Positions 11,256 through 22,889 are shown, numbered from the stretch's first letter. The stretch: DNA of 64,000 bases from Chrysomallon squamiferum (GCA_012295275.1 CM022674.1:3943110-4007109), one strand, 5' to 3'. A program made the numbers and translations. The notes: a model not told the origin generated them from the sequence alone.

Positions 11256-11692
11256 CATACGTTTCACTTTTCTTTCTCTTTTGCATGAATATACTAAGAA
11301 ATATGCAGCTGATATGTTTCCACGTAGAAAATAATTATTTGTGACAGTTAGAGGCTTAACAACAATTGGATGACGTCATTAACCAGTCGTGCATATTGAA
11401 GTTGAGTTTTTGCGTCCTCGAATTTCCCAGTAACGGGCACGTGCGCAGTGGACTTTAATATATGTCTTTAATTTGTTTACTAAAATGTCACGTGACAATA
11501 CACTCAATAAATATATAAACATATATGGTCCTGTTCGTTTGTTAATCTAGCGTTTCAAAAAAACTGCAGTCAGCCTACGTATTTTCGTTGTAAAAGTCTT
11601 AAATATAATGTTATAATATTAAGCGTTTTAAATAGCGAATGATAAAAAGGTTGTTCAGGAGGCAGTATCTTTCATACACGTTTTTTGTTACA

Positions 11693-11774
11693 GGTAGCGT
11701 GGCCGAGCGGTCTAAGGCGCTGGTTTTAGGCACCAGTCTCCTCGGAGGCGTGGGTTCGAATCCCACCGCTGCCA
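11693..11774 (+). tRNA. tRNA-Leu(TAG)
   Basis: TAG-type unit; start of the first 2.28-kb higher-order repeat (partner at 13979). Confidence 0.97.
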
Positions 11775-12084
11775 AATAGCTCGCAAGTGAGCTGATTCGT
11801 TTTGCAACAGAGAGAACGAGAGGAAAGAATTTTCCTGAAGTGACGTTTTGAAAACCAATAGGAAGCTTAGGTATTCGGTAAAGAAAAACTCAATTTATAC
11901 TTCATTTTTATTTTCTAATTTTATTTATTTTCTAATTTCGAAAACATCATGGACAGTGACATCGAAACCGAAATTATCGAAATTGAACGAGATAGAGCAA
12001 TTAGCATGATTCGCTGAAGTCAGAAAAAAGATAAGAGTGACAAGTTTTCACCAGACAAATGCGTGCTCGTCTTTGAAGCTGAAA

Positions 12085-12465
12085 TGAAAACTGATTTAAC
12101 AAAGAGCGAGTTAGATATCAAGTAACAAAAGCTTATCCTGACGAATCTTAAAGACAAATAGAAACTGCTTGAAAGGTAAAAAGGATTACACTTTCCGTAG
12201 TACATACACTGACATTTGTATAAATGGTGAAAGGAAAACGACTGCATTCCGCCATGTCAATGACACGTTAAAGGTGAAAACTGATTTAACAAAGAGCGAG
12301 TTAGATATCAAGTAACAAAAGCTTATCCTGACGAATCTTAAAGACAAATAGAAACTGCTTGAAAGGTAAAAAGGATTACACTTTCCGTAGTACATACACT
12401 GACATTTGTATAAATGGTGAAAGGAAAACGACTGCATTCCGCCATGTCAATGACACGTTAAAGGT
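12085..12465 (+). repeat. 190-bp tandem duplication within a unit
   Basis: The block from TGAAAACTGATTTAAC at 12085 restarts at 12275, sharing the short join TGAAAACTG. The same duplication occurs near 14365 and 25165, so it spread with the units. Confidence 0.9.
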
Positions 12466-12484
12466 GAGATACAATTTATGTGAA

Positions 12485-12555
12485 GCATCGGTGGTCTAGT
12501 GGTAGAATACTCGCCTGCCACGCGGGTGACCCGGGTTCAATTCCCGGTCGATGCA
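12485..12555 (+). tRNA. tRNA-Gly(GCC)
   Basis: Consensus copy behind the 190-bp duplicated spacer; first TTTT 13 bases downstream. Confidence 0.97.
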
Positions 12556-12891
12556 CATACGTTTCACTTTTCTTTCTCTTTTTTGCATGAAATATGTAGG
12601 CTAAAATTGATTAATTACATTCAGATAAAATGTCTTTTAATCTATTACGAATATGCACTTCACTGATTGATAAGTTTTGATCTGATATTGATCAATCTAT
12701 TGTAAATGTCGACGATATCACATACGAAGTGATACCAGGTTTCTTCTTTCATATCATGATTATACGAAAACATTCGGTTTCGTTAACTCAACAATATTGA
12801 CTTCCCAAATTTCGTTCCATCTTTAATATAACATGAATAAATACATTTTGCTCTATTGATTCCAGTATGTTTACAACCTGCTATTGTTTAT

Positions 12892-12973
12892 GGTAGCGTG
12901 GCCGAGCGGTCTAAGGCGCTGGTTTAAGGCACCAGTCTCCTCGGAGGCGTGGGTTCGAATCCCACCGCTGCCA
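12892..12973 (+). tRNA. tRNA-Leu(AAG)
   Basis: Consensus AAG copy, AAG-type spacer; partner of 15173 in the higher-order repeat. Confidence 0.97.
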
Positions 12974-13470
12974 AAGAGCTCGTGGGTGAGCTGATTAATT
13001 TTGCTTCGAAACGAAAGAATACTTCAGAACTGACATTTTCAAAACGAATGGCAAGCTGGGGTACTCGGTTAAGAAAACATCAATTTAGGCTATATTTTCA
13101 TATTTTTTAATTTATTTTTTATTTTCTAATTTCGAAAATATAATGGACAATGACATCGAAACCGAAATTAGCGAAATTGAACGAGATAAAAATTAACATG
13201 AATCGCTGACGTCAGAAAAAGAGAACAGTGTCAAGTTATCAGAAGACAAACGCGTGCTCGTCTTTGAAGCTGAAATGAAAACTGATTTAACAAACAGAGA
13301 GTTAGATATCAGGTAAGAAAAGCTAAAACTGACGAATCTTAAAGACAAGTAGAAACTGCTTGAAAGGTAAAAAATGATTAAACTTTCCGTAGTACATAAA
13401 TGGTGAAAGGAAAACGACTGAATTCCGCCGTGTCAATGACACGTTAAAGGTGAGATACAATTTATGTGAA

Positions 13471-13541
13471 GCATCGGTGGTCTAGTGGTAGAATACTCGC
13501 CTGCCACGCGGGTGACCCGGGTTCAATTCCCGGTCGATGCA
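13471..13541 (+). tRNA. tRNA-Gly(GCC)
   Basis: Consensus copy. The 79 bases after it show the uninterrupted form of the site filled by the insertion at 9714. Confidence 0.97.
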
Positions 13542-13978
13542 CATACGTTTCACTTTTCTTTCTCTTTTGCATGAATATACTAAGAAATATGCAGCTGATA
13601 TGTTTCCACGTAGAAAATAATTATTTGTGACAGTTAGAGGCTTAACAACAATTGGATGACGTCATTAACCAGTCGTGCATATTGAAGTTGAGTTTTTGCG
13701 TCCTCGAATTTCCCAGTAACGGGCACGTGCGCAGTGGACTTTAATATATGTCTTTAATTTGTTTACTAAAATGTCACGTGACAATACACTCAATAAATAT
13801 ATAAACATATATGGTCCTGTTCGTTTGTTAATCTAGCGTTTCAAAAAAACTGCAGTCAGCCTACGTATTTTCGTTGTAAAAGTCTTAAATATAATGTTAT
13901 AATATTAAGCGTTTTAAATAGCGAATGATAAAAAGGTTGTTCAGGAGGCAGTATCTTTCATACACGTTTTTTGTTACA

Positions 13979-14060
13979 GGTAGCGTGGCCGAGCGGTCTA
14001 AGGCGCTGGTTTTAGGCACCAGTCTCCTCGGAGGCGTGGGTTCGAATCCCACCGCTGCCA
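13979..14060 (+). tRNA. tRNA-Leu(TAG)
   Basis: Consensus TAG copy about 315 bp downstream of an ATGACGTCAT palindrome and about 200 bp downstream of GTCACGTGAC. Confidence 0.97.
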
Positions 14061-14767
14061 AATAGCTCGCAAGTGAGCTGATTCGTTTTGCAACAGAGAG
14101 AACGAGAGGAAAGAATTTTCCTGAAGTGACGTTTTGAAAACCAATAGGAAGCTTAGGTATTCGGTAAAGAAAAACTCAATTTATACTTCATTTTTATTTT
14201 CTAATTTTATTTATTTTCTAATTTCGAAAACATCATGGACAGTGACATCGAAACCGAAATTATCGAAATTGAACGAGATAGCAATTAGCATGATTCGCTG
14301 AAGTCAGAAAAAGATAAGAGTGACAAGTTTTCACCAGACAAATGCGTGCTCGTCTTTGAAGCTGAAATGAAAACTGATTTAACAAAGAGCGAGTTAGATA
14401 TCAAGTAACAAAAGCTTATCCTGACGAATCTTAAAGACAAATAGAAACTGCTTGAAAGGTAAAAAGGATTACACTTTCCGTAGTACATACACTGACATTT
14501 GTATAAATGGTGAAAGGAAAACGACTGCATTCCGCCATGTCAATGACACGTTAAAGGTGAAAACTGATTTAACAAAGAGCGAGTTAGATATCAAGTAACA
14601 AAAGCTTATCCTGACGAATCTTAAAGACAAATAGAAACTGCTTGAAAGGTAAAAAGGATTACACTTTCCGTAGTACATACACTGACATTTGTATAAATGG
14701 TGAAAGGAAAACGACTGCATTCCGCCATGTCAATGACACGTTAAAGGTGAGATACAATTTATGTGAA

Positions 14768-14838
14768 GCATCGGTGGTCTAGTGGTAGAATACTCGCCTG
14801 CCACGCGGGTGACCCGGGTTCAATTCCCGGTCGATGCA
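14768..14838 (+). tRNA. tRNA-Gly(GCC)
   Basis: Consensus copy behind the second instance of the 190-bp spacer duplication. Confidence 0.97.
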
Positions 14839-15172
14839 CATACGTTTCACTTTTCTTTCTCTTTTGCATGAAATATGTAGGCTAAAATTGATTAATTACA
14901 TTCAGATAAAATGTCTTTTAATCTATTACGAATATGCACTTCACTGATTGATAAGTTTTGATCTGATATTGATCAATCTATTGTAAATGTCGACGATATC
15001 ACATACGAAGTGATACCAGGTTTCTTCTTTCATATCATGATTATACGAAAACATTCGGTTTCGTTAACTCAACAATATTGACTTCCCAAATTTCGTTCCA
15101 TCTTTAATATAACATGAATAAATACATTTTGCTCTATTGATTCCAGTATGTTTACAACCTGCTATTGTTTAT

Positions 15173-15254
15173 GGTAGCGTGGCCGAGCGGTCTAAGGCGC
15201 TGGTTTAAGGCACCAGTCTCCTCGGAGGCGTGGGTTCGAATCCCACCGCTGCCA
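15173..15254 (+). tRNA. tRNA-Leu(AAG)
   Basis: Consensus AAG copy; opens the stretch of consecutive AAG units. Confidence 0.97.
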
Positions 15255-15751
15255 AAGAGCTCGTGGGTGAGCTGATTAATTTTGCTTCGAAACGAAAGAA
15301 TACGTCAGAACTGACATTTTTCAAAACGAATGGCAAGCTGGGGTACTCGGTTAAGAAAACATCAATTTAGGCTATATTTTCATATTTTTTAATTTATTTT
15401 TTATTTTCTAATTTCGAAAATATAATGGACAATGACATCGAAACCGAAATTAGCGAAATTGAGCGACATAAAAATTAACATGAATCGCTGACGTCAGAAA
15501 AAGATAACAGTGACAAGTTATCAGAAGACAAACGCGTGCTCGTCTTTGAAGCTGAAATGAAAACTGATTTAACAAAGAGCGAGTTAGATATCAAGTAACA
15601 AAAGGTTAAACTGACGAATCTTAAAGACAAATAGAAACTGCTTGAAAGGTGAAAAGGATTAAACTTTCCGTAGTACATACATGGTGAAAGGAAAACGACT
15701 GCATTCCGCCATGTCAATGACACGTTAAAGGTGAGATACAATTTATGTGAA

Positions 15752-15822
15752 GCATCGGTGGTCTAGTGGTAGAATACTCGCCTGCCACGCGGGTGACCCG
15801 GGTTCAATTCCCGGTCGATGCA
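15752..15822 (+). tRNA. tRNA-Gly(GCC)
   Basis: Consensus copy; upstream spacer lacks the usual ACTGACATTTGTATAA block. Confidence 0.97.
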
Positions 15823-16147
15823 CATACGTTTCACTTTTCTTTCTCTTTTGCATGAAATATGTAGGATAAAATTGATTTTAATCAGATTAAAATATGCAAT
15901 CTATTACTATGCACTTCACTGATTGATAAGTTTTGATCTGATATTGATCAATCTATTGTAAATGTCGACGATATCACATACGAAGTGATACCAGGTTTCT
16001 TCTTTCATATCATGATTATACGAAAACATTCGGTTTCGTTAACTCAACAATATTGACTTCCCAAATTTCGTTCCATCTTTAATATAACATGAATAAATAC
16101 ATTTTGTTCTGTTGATTCCAGTATGTTTACAACCTGCTATTGTTTAT

Positions 16148-16229
16148 GGTAGCGTGGCCGAGCGGTCTAAGGCGCTGGTTTAAGGCACCAGTCTCCTCGG
16201 AGGCGTGGGTTCGAATCCCACCGCTGCCA
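16148..16229 (+). tRNA. tRNA-Leu(AAG)
   Basis: Consensus AAG copy. A perfect 24-bp palindrome-like motif lies 44 bp past its 3' end (16273-16296). Confidence 0.97.
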
Positions 16230-16725
16230 AAGAGCTCGTGGGTGAGCTGATTAATTTTGCTTCGAAACGAAAGAATACGTCAGAACTGACGTATTCAAAA
16301 CGAATGGCAAGCTGGGGTACTCGGTTAAGAAAACATCAATTTAGGCTATATTTTCATTTTTTTTTAATGATTTTTTATTTTCTAATTTCGAAAATATAAT
16401 GGACAATGACATCGAAACCGAAATTAGCGAAATTGAGCGACATAAAAATTAACATGAATCGCTGACGTCAGAAAAAGATAACAGTGACAAGTTATCAGAA
16501 GACAAACGCGTGCTCGTCTTTGAAGCTGAAATGAAAACTGATTTAACAAAGAGCGAGTTAGATATCAAGTAAGAAAAGGTAAAACTGACGAATGTTAAAG
16601 ACAAATAGAAACTGCTTGAAAGGTGAAAAGGATTAAACTTTCCGTAGTACATAAATGGTGAAAGGAAAACGACTGCATTCCGCTATGTCAATGACACGTT
16701 AAAGGTGAGATACAATTTATGTGAA

Positions 16726-16796
16726 GCATCGGTGGTCTAGTGGTAGAATACTCGCCTGCCACGCGGGTGACCCGGGTTCAATTCCCGGTCGATGCA
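16726..16796 (+). tRNA. tRNA-Gly(GCC)
   Basis: Consensus copy; its leader has GCTATGTCAATGACA in place of GCCATGTCAATGACA. Confidence 0.97.
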
Positions 16797-17130
16797 CATA
16801 CGTTTCACTTTTCTTTCTCTTTTGCATGAAATATGTAGGCTAAAATTGATTAATTACATACAGATAAAATGTCTTGTAATCTATTACGAATATGCACTTC
16901 ACTGATTGATAAGTTTTGATCTGATATTGATCAATCTATTGTAAATGTCGACGATATCAAATACGATGTGATACCAGGTTTCTTCTTTCATATCATGATT
17001 ATACGAAAACATTCGGTTTCGTTAACTCAACAATATTGACTTCCCAAATTTCGTTCCATCTTTAATATAACATGAATAAATACATTTTGTTCTGTTGATT
17101 CCAGTATGTTTACAACCTGCTATTGTTTAT

Positions 17131-17212
17131 GGTAGCGTGGCCGAGCGGTCTAAGGCGCTGGTTTAAGGCACCAGTCTCCTCGGAGGCGTGGGTTCGAATC
17201 CCACCGCTGCCA
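17131..17212 (+). tRNA. tRNA-Leu(AAG)
   Basis: Consensus AAG copy. Trailer hairpin AGCTC (17216-17220) with GAGCT (17227-17231), then TTTT at 17238-17241. Confidence 0.97.
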
Positions 17213-17724
17213 AAGAGCTCGTGGGTGAGCTGATTAATTTTGCTTCGAAACGAAAGAATACGTCAGAACTGACGTATTCAAAACGAATGGCAAGCTGGGG
17301 TACTCGGTTAAGAAAACATCAATTTAGGCTATATTTTCATTTTTTTTTAATGATTTTTTATTTTCTAATTTCGAAAATATAATGGACAATGACATCGAAA
17401 CCGAAATTAGCGAAATTGAGCGACATAAAAATTAACATGAATCGCTGACGTCAGAAAAAGATAACAGTGACAAGTTATCAGAAGACAAACGCGTGCTCGT
17501 CTTTGAAGCTGAAATGAAAACTGATTTAACAAAGAGCGAGTTAGATATCAAGTAAGAAAAGGTAAAACTGACGAATGTTAAAGACAAATAGAAACTGCTT
17601 GAAAGGTAAAAAGGATTAAACTTTCCGTAGTACATACACTGACATTTGTATAAATGGTGAAAGGAAAACGACTGCATTCCGCCATGTCAATGACACGTTA
17701 AAGGTGAGATACAATTTATGTGAA

Positions 17725-17795
17725 GCATCGGTGGTCTAGTGGTAGAATACTCGCCTGCCACGCGGGTGACCCGGGTTCAATTCCCGGTCGATGCA
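17725..17795 (+). tRNA. tRNA-Gly(GCC)
   Basis: Consensus copy with the full-length leader (ACTGACATTTGTATAA block present). Confidence 0.97.
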
Positions 17796-18129
17796 CATAC
17801 GTTTCACTTTTCTTTCTCTTTTGCATGAAATATGTAGGCTAAAATTGATTAATTACATACAGATAAAATGTCTTGTAATCTATTACGAATATGCACTTCA
17901 CTGATTGATAAGTTTTGATCTGATATTGATCAATCTATTGTAAATGTCGACGATATCAAATACGATGTGATACCAGGTTTCTTCTTTCATATCATGATTA
18001 TACGAAAACATTCGGTTTCGTTAACTCAACAATATTGACTTCCCAAATTTCGTTCCATCTTTAATATAACATGAATAAATACATTTTGTTCTGTTGATTC
18101 CAGTATGTTTACAACCTGCTATTGTTTAT

Positions 18130-18211
18130 GGTAGCGTGGCCGAGCGGTCTAAGGCGCTGGTTTAAGGCACCAGTCTCCTCGGAGGCGTGGGTTCGAATCC
18201 CACCGCTGCCA
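18130..18211 (+). tRNA. tRNA-Leu(AAG)
   Basis: Consensus AAG copy; palindromic motif follows at 18255-18278. Confidence 0.97.
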
Positions 18212-18706
18212 AAGAGCTCGTGGGTGAGCTGATTAATTTTGCTTCGAAACGAAAGAATACGTCAGAACTGACGTATTCAAAACGAATGGCAAGCTGGGGT
18301 ACTCGGTTAAGAAAACATCAATTTAGGCTATATTTTCATTTTTTTAATTAATTTTTTATTTTCTAATTTCGAAAATATAATGGACAATGACATCGAAACC
18401 GAAATTAGCGAAATTGAGCGACATAAAAATTAACATGAATCGCTGACGTCAGAAAAAGATAACAGTGACAAGTTATCAGAAGACAAACGCGTGCTCGTCT
18501 TTGAAGCTGAAATGAAAACTGATTTAACAAAGAGCGAGTTAGATATCAAGTAAGAAAAGGTAAAACTGACGAATGTTAAAGACAAATAGAAACTGCTTGA
18601 AAGGTGAAAAGGATTAAACTTTCCGTAGTACATAAATGGTGAAAGGAAAACGACTGCATTCCGCTATGTCAATGACACGTTAAAGGTGAGATACAATTTA
18701 TGTGAA

Positions 18707-18777
18707 GCATCGGTGGTCTAGTGGTAGAATACTCGCCTGCCACGCGGGTGACCCGGGTTCAATTCCCGGTCGATGCA
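18707..18777 (+). tRNA. tRNA-Gly(GCC)
   Basis: Consensus copy; shortened leader identical to that of the 16726 gene, showing alternation of two sub-variants. Confidence 0.97.
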
Positions 18778-19111
18778 CATACGTTTCACTTTTCTTTCTC
18801 TTTTGCATGAAATATGTAGGCTAAAATTGATTAATCACATTCAGATAAAATGTCTTGTAATCTATTACGAATATGCACTTCACTGATTGATAAGTTTTGA
18901 TCTGATATTGATCAATCTATTGTAAATGTCGACGATATCACATACGAAGTGATACCAGGTTTCTTCTTTCATATCATGATTATACGAAAACATTCGGTTT
19001 CGTTAACTCAACAATATTGACTTCCCAAATTTCGTTCCATCTTTAATATAACATGAATAAATACATTTTGTTCTGTTGATTCCAGTATGTTTACAACCTG
19101 CTATTGTTTAT

Positions 19112-19193
19112 GGTAGCGTGGCCGAGCGGTCTAAGGCGCTGGTTTAAGGCACCAGTCTCCTCGGAGGCGTGGGTTCGAATCCCACCGCTGCCA
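19112..19193 (+). tRNA. tRNA-Leu(AAG)
   Basis: Consensus AAG copy; last of the consecutive AAG run; palindromic motif at 19237-19260. Confidence 0.97.
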
Positions 19194-19718
19194 AAGAGCT
19201 CGTGGGTGAGCTGATTAATTTTGCTTCGAAACGAAAGAATACGTCAGAACTGACGTATTCAAAACGAATGGCAAGCTGGGGTACTCGGTTAAGAAAACAT
19301 CAATTTAGGCTATATTTTCATTTTTTTTTAATGATTTTTTATTTTCTAATTTCGAAAATATAATGGACAATGACATCGAAACCGAAATTAGCGAAATTGA
19401 GCGACATAAAAATTAACATGAATCGCTGACGTCAGAAAAAACAGTGACAAGTTATCAGAAGACAAACGCGTGCTCGTCTTTGAAAATGGTCGAAGCTGAA
19501 ATGAAAACTGAAAACTGATTTAACAAAGAGCGAGTTAGATATCAAGTAAGAAAAGCTAAAACTGACGAATCTTAAAGACAAATAGAAACTGCTTGAAAGG
19601 TAAAAAGGATTACACTTTCCGTAGTACATACACTGACATTTGTATAAATGGTGAAAGGAAAACGACTGCATTCCGCCATGTCAATGACACGTTAAAGGTG
19701 AGATACAATTTATGTGAA

Positions 19719-19789
19719 GCATCGGTGGTCTAGTGGTAGAATACTCGCCTGCCACGCGGGTGACCCGGGTTCAATTCCCGGTCGATGCA
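19719..19789 (+). tRNA. tRNA-Gly(GCC)
   Basis: Consensus copy; trailer reads CACTTTTGTTTTTC, also seen after 22328 and 29071. Confidence 0.97.
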
Positions 19790-20268
19790 CATACGTTTCA
19801 CTTTTGTTTTTCTTTTGCATGAATATACTAAGAAATATGCAGTTGATATGTTTTCACGGAGAAAGTAATAATTTGTGACAGTTAGAGGCTTAACAACAAT
19901 TGGATGACGTCATTAACCAGTCGTGCATATTCAAGTTGAGTTTTTGCGTCCTCGAATTTCCCAGTAACGGGCACGTGCGCAGTGGATTTTGAAATACTTC
20001 TGTTCTATATAACAACGCCCTATAATGGACATTAATATATGTCTTTACTTGTTTACTAAAATGTCACGTGACAATACACTCAATAAATATATAAACATAT
20101 ATGGTCCTGTTCGTTTGTTAATCTAGCGTTTCAAAAAAACTGCAGTCAGCCTACGTATTTTCGTTGTAAAAGTCTTAAATACAATGTTATAATATTAAGC
20201 GTTTTAAATAGCGAATGATAAAAAGGTTGTTCAGGAGGCAGTATCTTTCATACACGTTTTTTGTTACA

Positions 20269-20350
20269 GGTAGCGTGGCCGAGCGGTCTAAGGCGCTGGT
20301 TTTAGGCACCAGTCTCCTCGGAGGCGTGGGTTCGAATCCCACCGCTGCCA
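20269..20350 (+). tRNA. tRNA-Leu(TAG)
   Basis: Consensus TAG copy; first member of the second higher-order repeat (partner 22808). Confidence 0.97.
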
Positions 20351-20867
20351 AATAGCTCGCAAGTGAGCTGATTCGTTTTGCAACAGAGAGAACGAGAGGA
20401 AAGAATTTTCCTGAAGTGACGTTTTGAAAACCAATAGGAACCTGGGGTATATGGTAAAGAAAAACTCAATTTATACTTCATTCTTATTTTCTTATTTTAT
20501 TTGTTTTCTAATTTCGAAAACATAATGGACAGTGACATCGAAACCGAAATTATCGAAATTGAACGAGATAGCAATTAGCATCATTCGCTGAAGTCAGAAA
20601 AAGATAAGAGTGACAAGTTTTCACCAGACAAATGCGTGCTCGTCTTTGAAGCTGAAATGAAAACTGATTTAACAAAGAGCGAGTTAGATATCAAGTAAGA
20701 AAAGCTTATCCTGACGAATGTTAAAGACAAATAGAAACTGCTTGAAAGGTAAAAAGGATTAAACTTTCCATAGTACATACACTGACATTTGTATAAATGG
20801 TGAAAGGAAAACGACTGCATTCCGCCATGTCAATGACACGTTAAAGGTGAGATACAATTTATGTGAA

Positions 20868-20938
20868 GCATCGGTGGTCTAGTGGTAGAATACTCGCCTG
20901 CCACGCGGGTGACCCGGGTTCAATTCCCGGTCGATGCA
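20868..20938 (+). tRNA. tRNA-Gly(GCC)
   Basis: Consensus copy; the AAG-type spacer after it lacks about 20 bases (TATTACGAATATGCAC). Confidence 0.97.
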
Positions 20939-21256
20939 CATACGTTTCACTTTTCTTTCTCTTTTGCATGAAATATGTAGGCTAAAATTGATTAATCACA
21001 TTCAGATAAAATGTCTTGTAATCTTCACTGATTGATAAGTTTTGATCTGATATTGATCAATCTATTGTAAATGTCGACGATATCACATACGAAGTGATAC
21101 CAGGTTTCTTCTTTCATATCATGATTATACGAAAACATTCGGTTTCGTTAACTCAACAATATTGACTTCCCAAATTTCGTTCCATCTTTAATATAACATG
21201 AATAAATACATTTTGTTCTGTTGATTCCAGTATGTTTACAACCTGCTATTGTTTAT

Positions 21257-21338
21257 GGTAGCGTGGCCGAGCGGTCTAAGGCGCTGGTTTAAGGCACCAG
21301 TCTCCTCGGAGGCGTGGGTTCGAATCCCACCGCTGCCA
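21257..21338 (+). tRNA. tRNA-Leu(AAG)
   Basis: Consensus AAG copy; palindromic motif at 21382-21405. Confidence 0.97.
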
Positions 21339-21850
21339 AAGAGCTCGTGGGTGAGCTGATTAATTTTGCTTCGAAACGAAAGAATACGTCAGAACTGACG
21401 TATTCAAAACGAATGGCAAGCTGGGGTACTCGGTTAAGAAAACATCAATTTAGGCTATATTTTCATTTTTTTTTAATGATTTTTTATTTTCTAATTTCGA
21501 AAATATAATGGACAATGACATCGAAACCGAAATTAGCGAAATTGAGCGACATAAAAATTAACATGAATCGCTGACGTCAGAAAAAGATAACAGTGACAAG
21601 TTATCAGAAGACAAACGCGTGCTCGTCTTTGAAGCTGAAATGAAAACTGATTTAACAAAGAGCGAGTTAGATATCAAGTAAGAAAAGCTAAAACTGACGA
21701 ATCTTAAAGACAAATAGAAACTGCTTGAAAGGTAAAAAGGATTACACTTTCCGTAGTACATACACTGACATTTGTATAAATGGTGAAAGGAAAACGACTG
21801 CATTCCGCCATGTCAATGACACGTTAAAGGTGAGATACAATTTATGTGAA

Positions 21851-22246
21851 GCATCGGTGGTCTAGTGGTAGAATGTATCAGTGCTTTAAAATCATTCTAA
21901 ATCAATATCGTATTCAAAACAAACTTTCAATTTTTATTAACAAATATGTTAAGAACAATATTTTCCTAGAACTAAAAGATGACATACTTATTTTCAAATA
22001 TCCTTTGGAAAGCTACAAATAATCAATAAAGATAAATCATGGAAATGGATAAAAGAATTAATACTATAAAATACTGTAAATATATATGGATATTCCGAAT
22101 AAATAAGTATGCATGCATGTGAGTGTGAATGAGTGTGACTGAGTGTGTGAGAGGAAATAGTTTTTGTTATTGTTATTTACAGCTGTAATTTTATTTTAAT
22201 TGTGTACAACTGGTGATTATACTAATAAAGATAAAAAAAAGCGTCA

Positions 22247-22277
<31 letters not shown>

Positions 22278-22328
22278 GAATACTCGCCTGCCACGCGGGT
22301 GACCCGGGTTCAATTCCCGGTCGATGCA
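21851..22328 (+). pseudogene. tRNA-Gly(GCC) split by a retro-insertion
   Basis: Bases 1-24 of the tRNA lie at 21851-21874 and bases 21-71 at 22278-22328. The 403-bp insert between them duplicates GAAT. The A box and B box are now about 450 bp apart, so the gene should be inactive. Confidence 0.95.
21875..22277 (+). mobile_element. Poly(A)-tailed retro-insertion within tRNA-Gly
   Basis: 403 bp ending in 24 A, with AATAAAG about 25-30 bases before the tail, and flanked by a 4-bp duplication GAAT. No ORF of note; it looks like a 5'-truncated copy of an mRNA 3' UTR, unrelated in sequence to the 9714 insert. It lacks a reverse transcriptase, so it was mobilised in trans. Confidence 0.85.
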
Positions 22329-22807
22329 CATACGTTTCACTTTTGTTTTTCTTTTGCATGAATATACTAAGAAATATGCAGTTGATATGTTTTCACGGAG
22401 AAAGTAATAATTTGTGACAGTTAGAGGCTTAACAACAATTGGATGACGTCATTAACCAGTCGTGCATATTCAAGTTGAGTTTTTGCGTCCTCGAATTTCC
22501 CAGTAACGGGCACGTGCGCAGTGGATTTTGAAATACTTCTGTTCTATATAACAACGCCCTATAATGGACATTAATATATGTCTTTACTTGTTTACTAAAA
22601 TGTCACGTGACAATACACTCAATAAATATATAAACATATATGGTCCTGTTCGTTTGTTAATCTAGCGTTTCAAAAAAACTGCAGTCAGCCTACGTATTTT
22701 CGTTGTAAAAGTCTTAAATACAATGTTATAATATTAAGCGTTTTAAATAGCGAATGATAAAAAGGTTGTTCAGGAGGCAGTATCTTTCATACACGTTTTT
22801 TGTTACA

Positions 22808-22889
22808 GGTAGCGTGGCCGAGCGGTCTAAGGCGCTGGTTTTAGGCACCAGTCTCCTCGGAGGCGTGGGTTCGAATCCCACCGCTGCCA
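22808..22889 (+). tRNA. tRNA-Leu(TAG)
   Basis: Consensus TAG copy downstream of the split tRNA-Gly. Confidence 0.97.
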
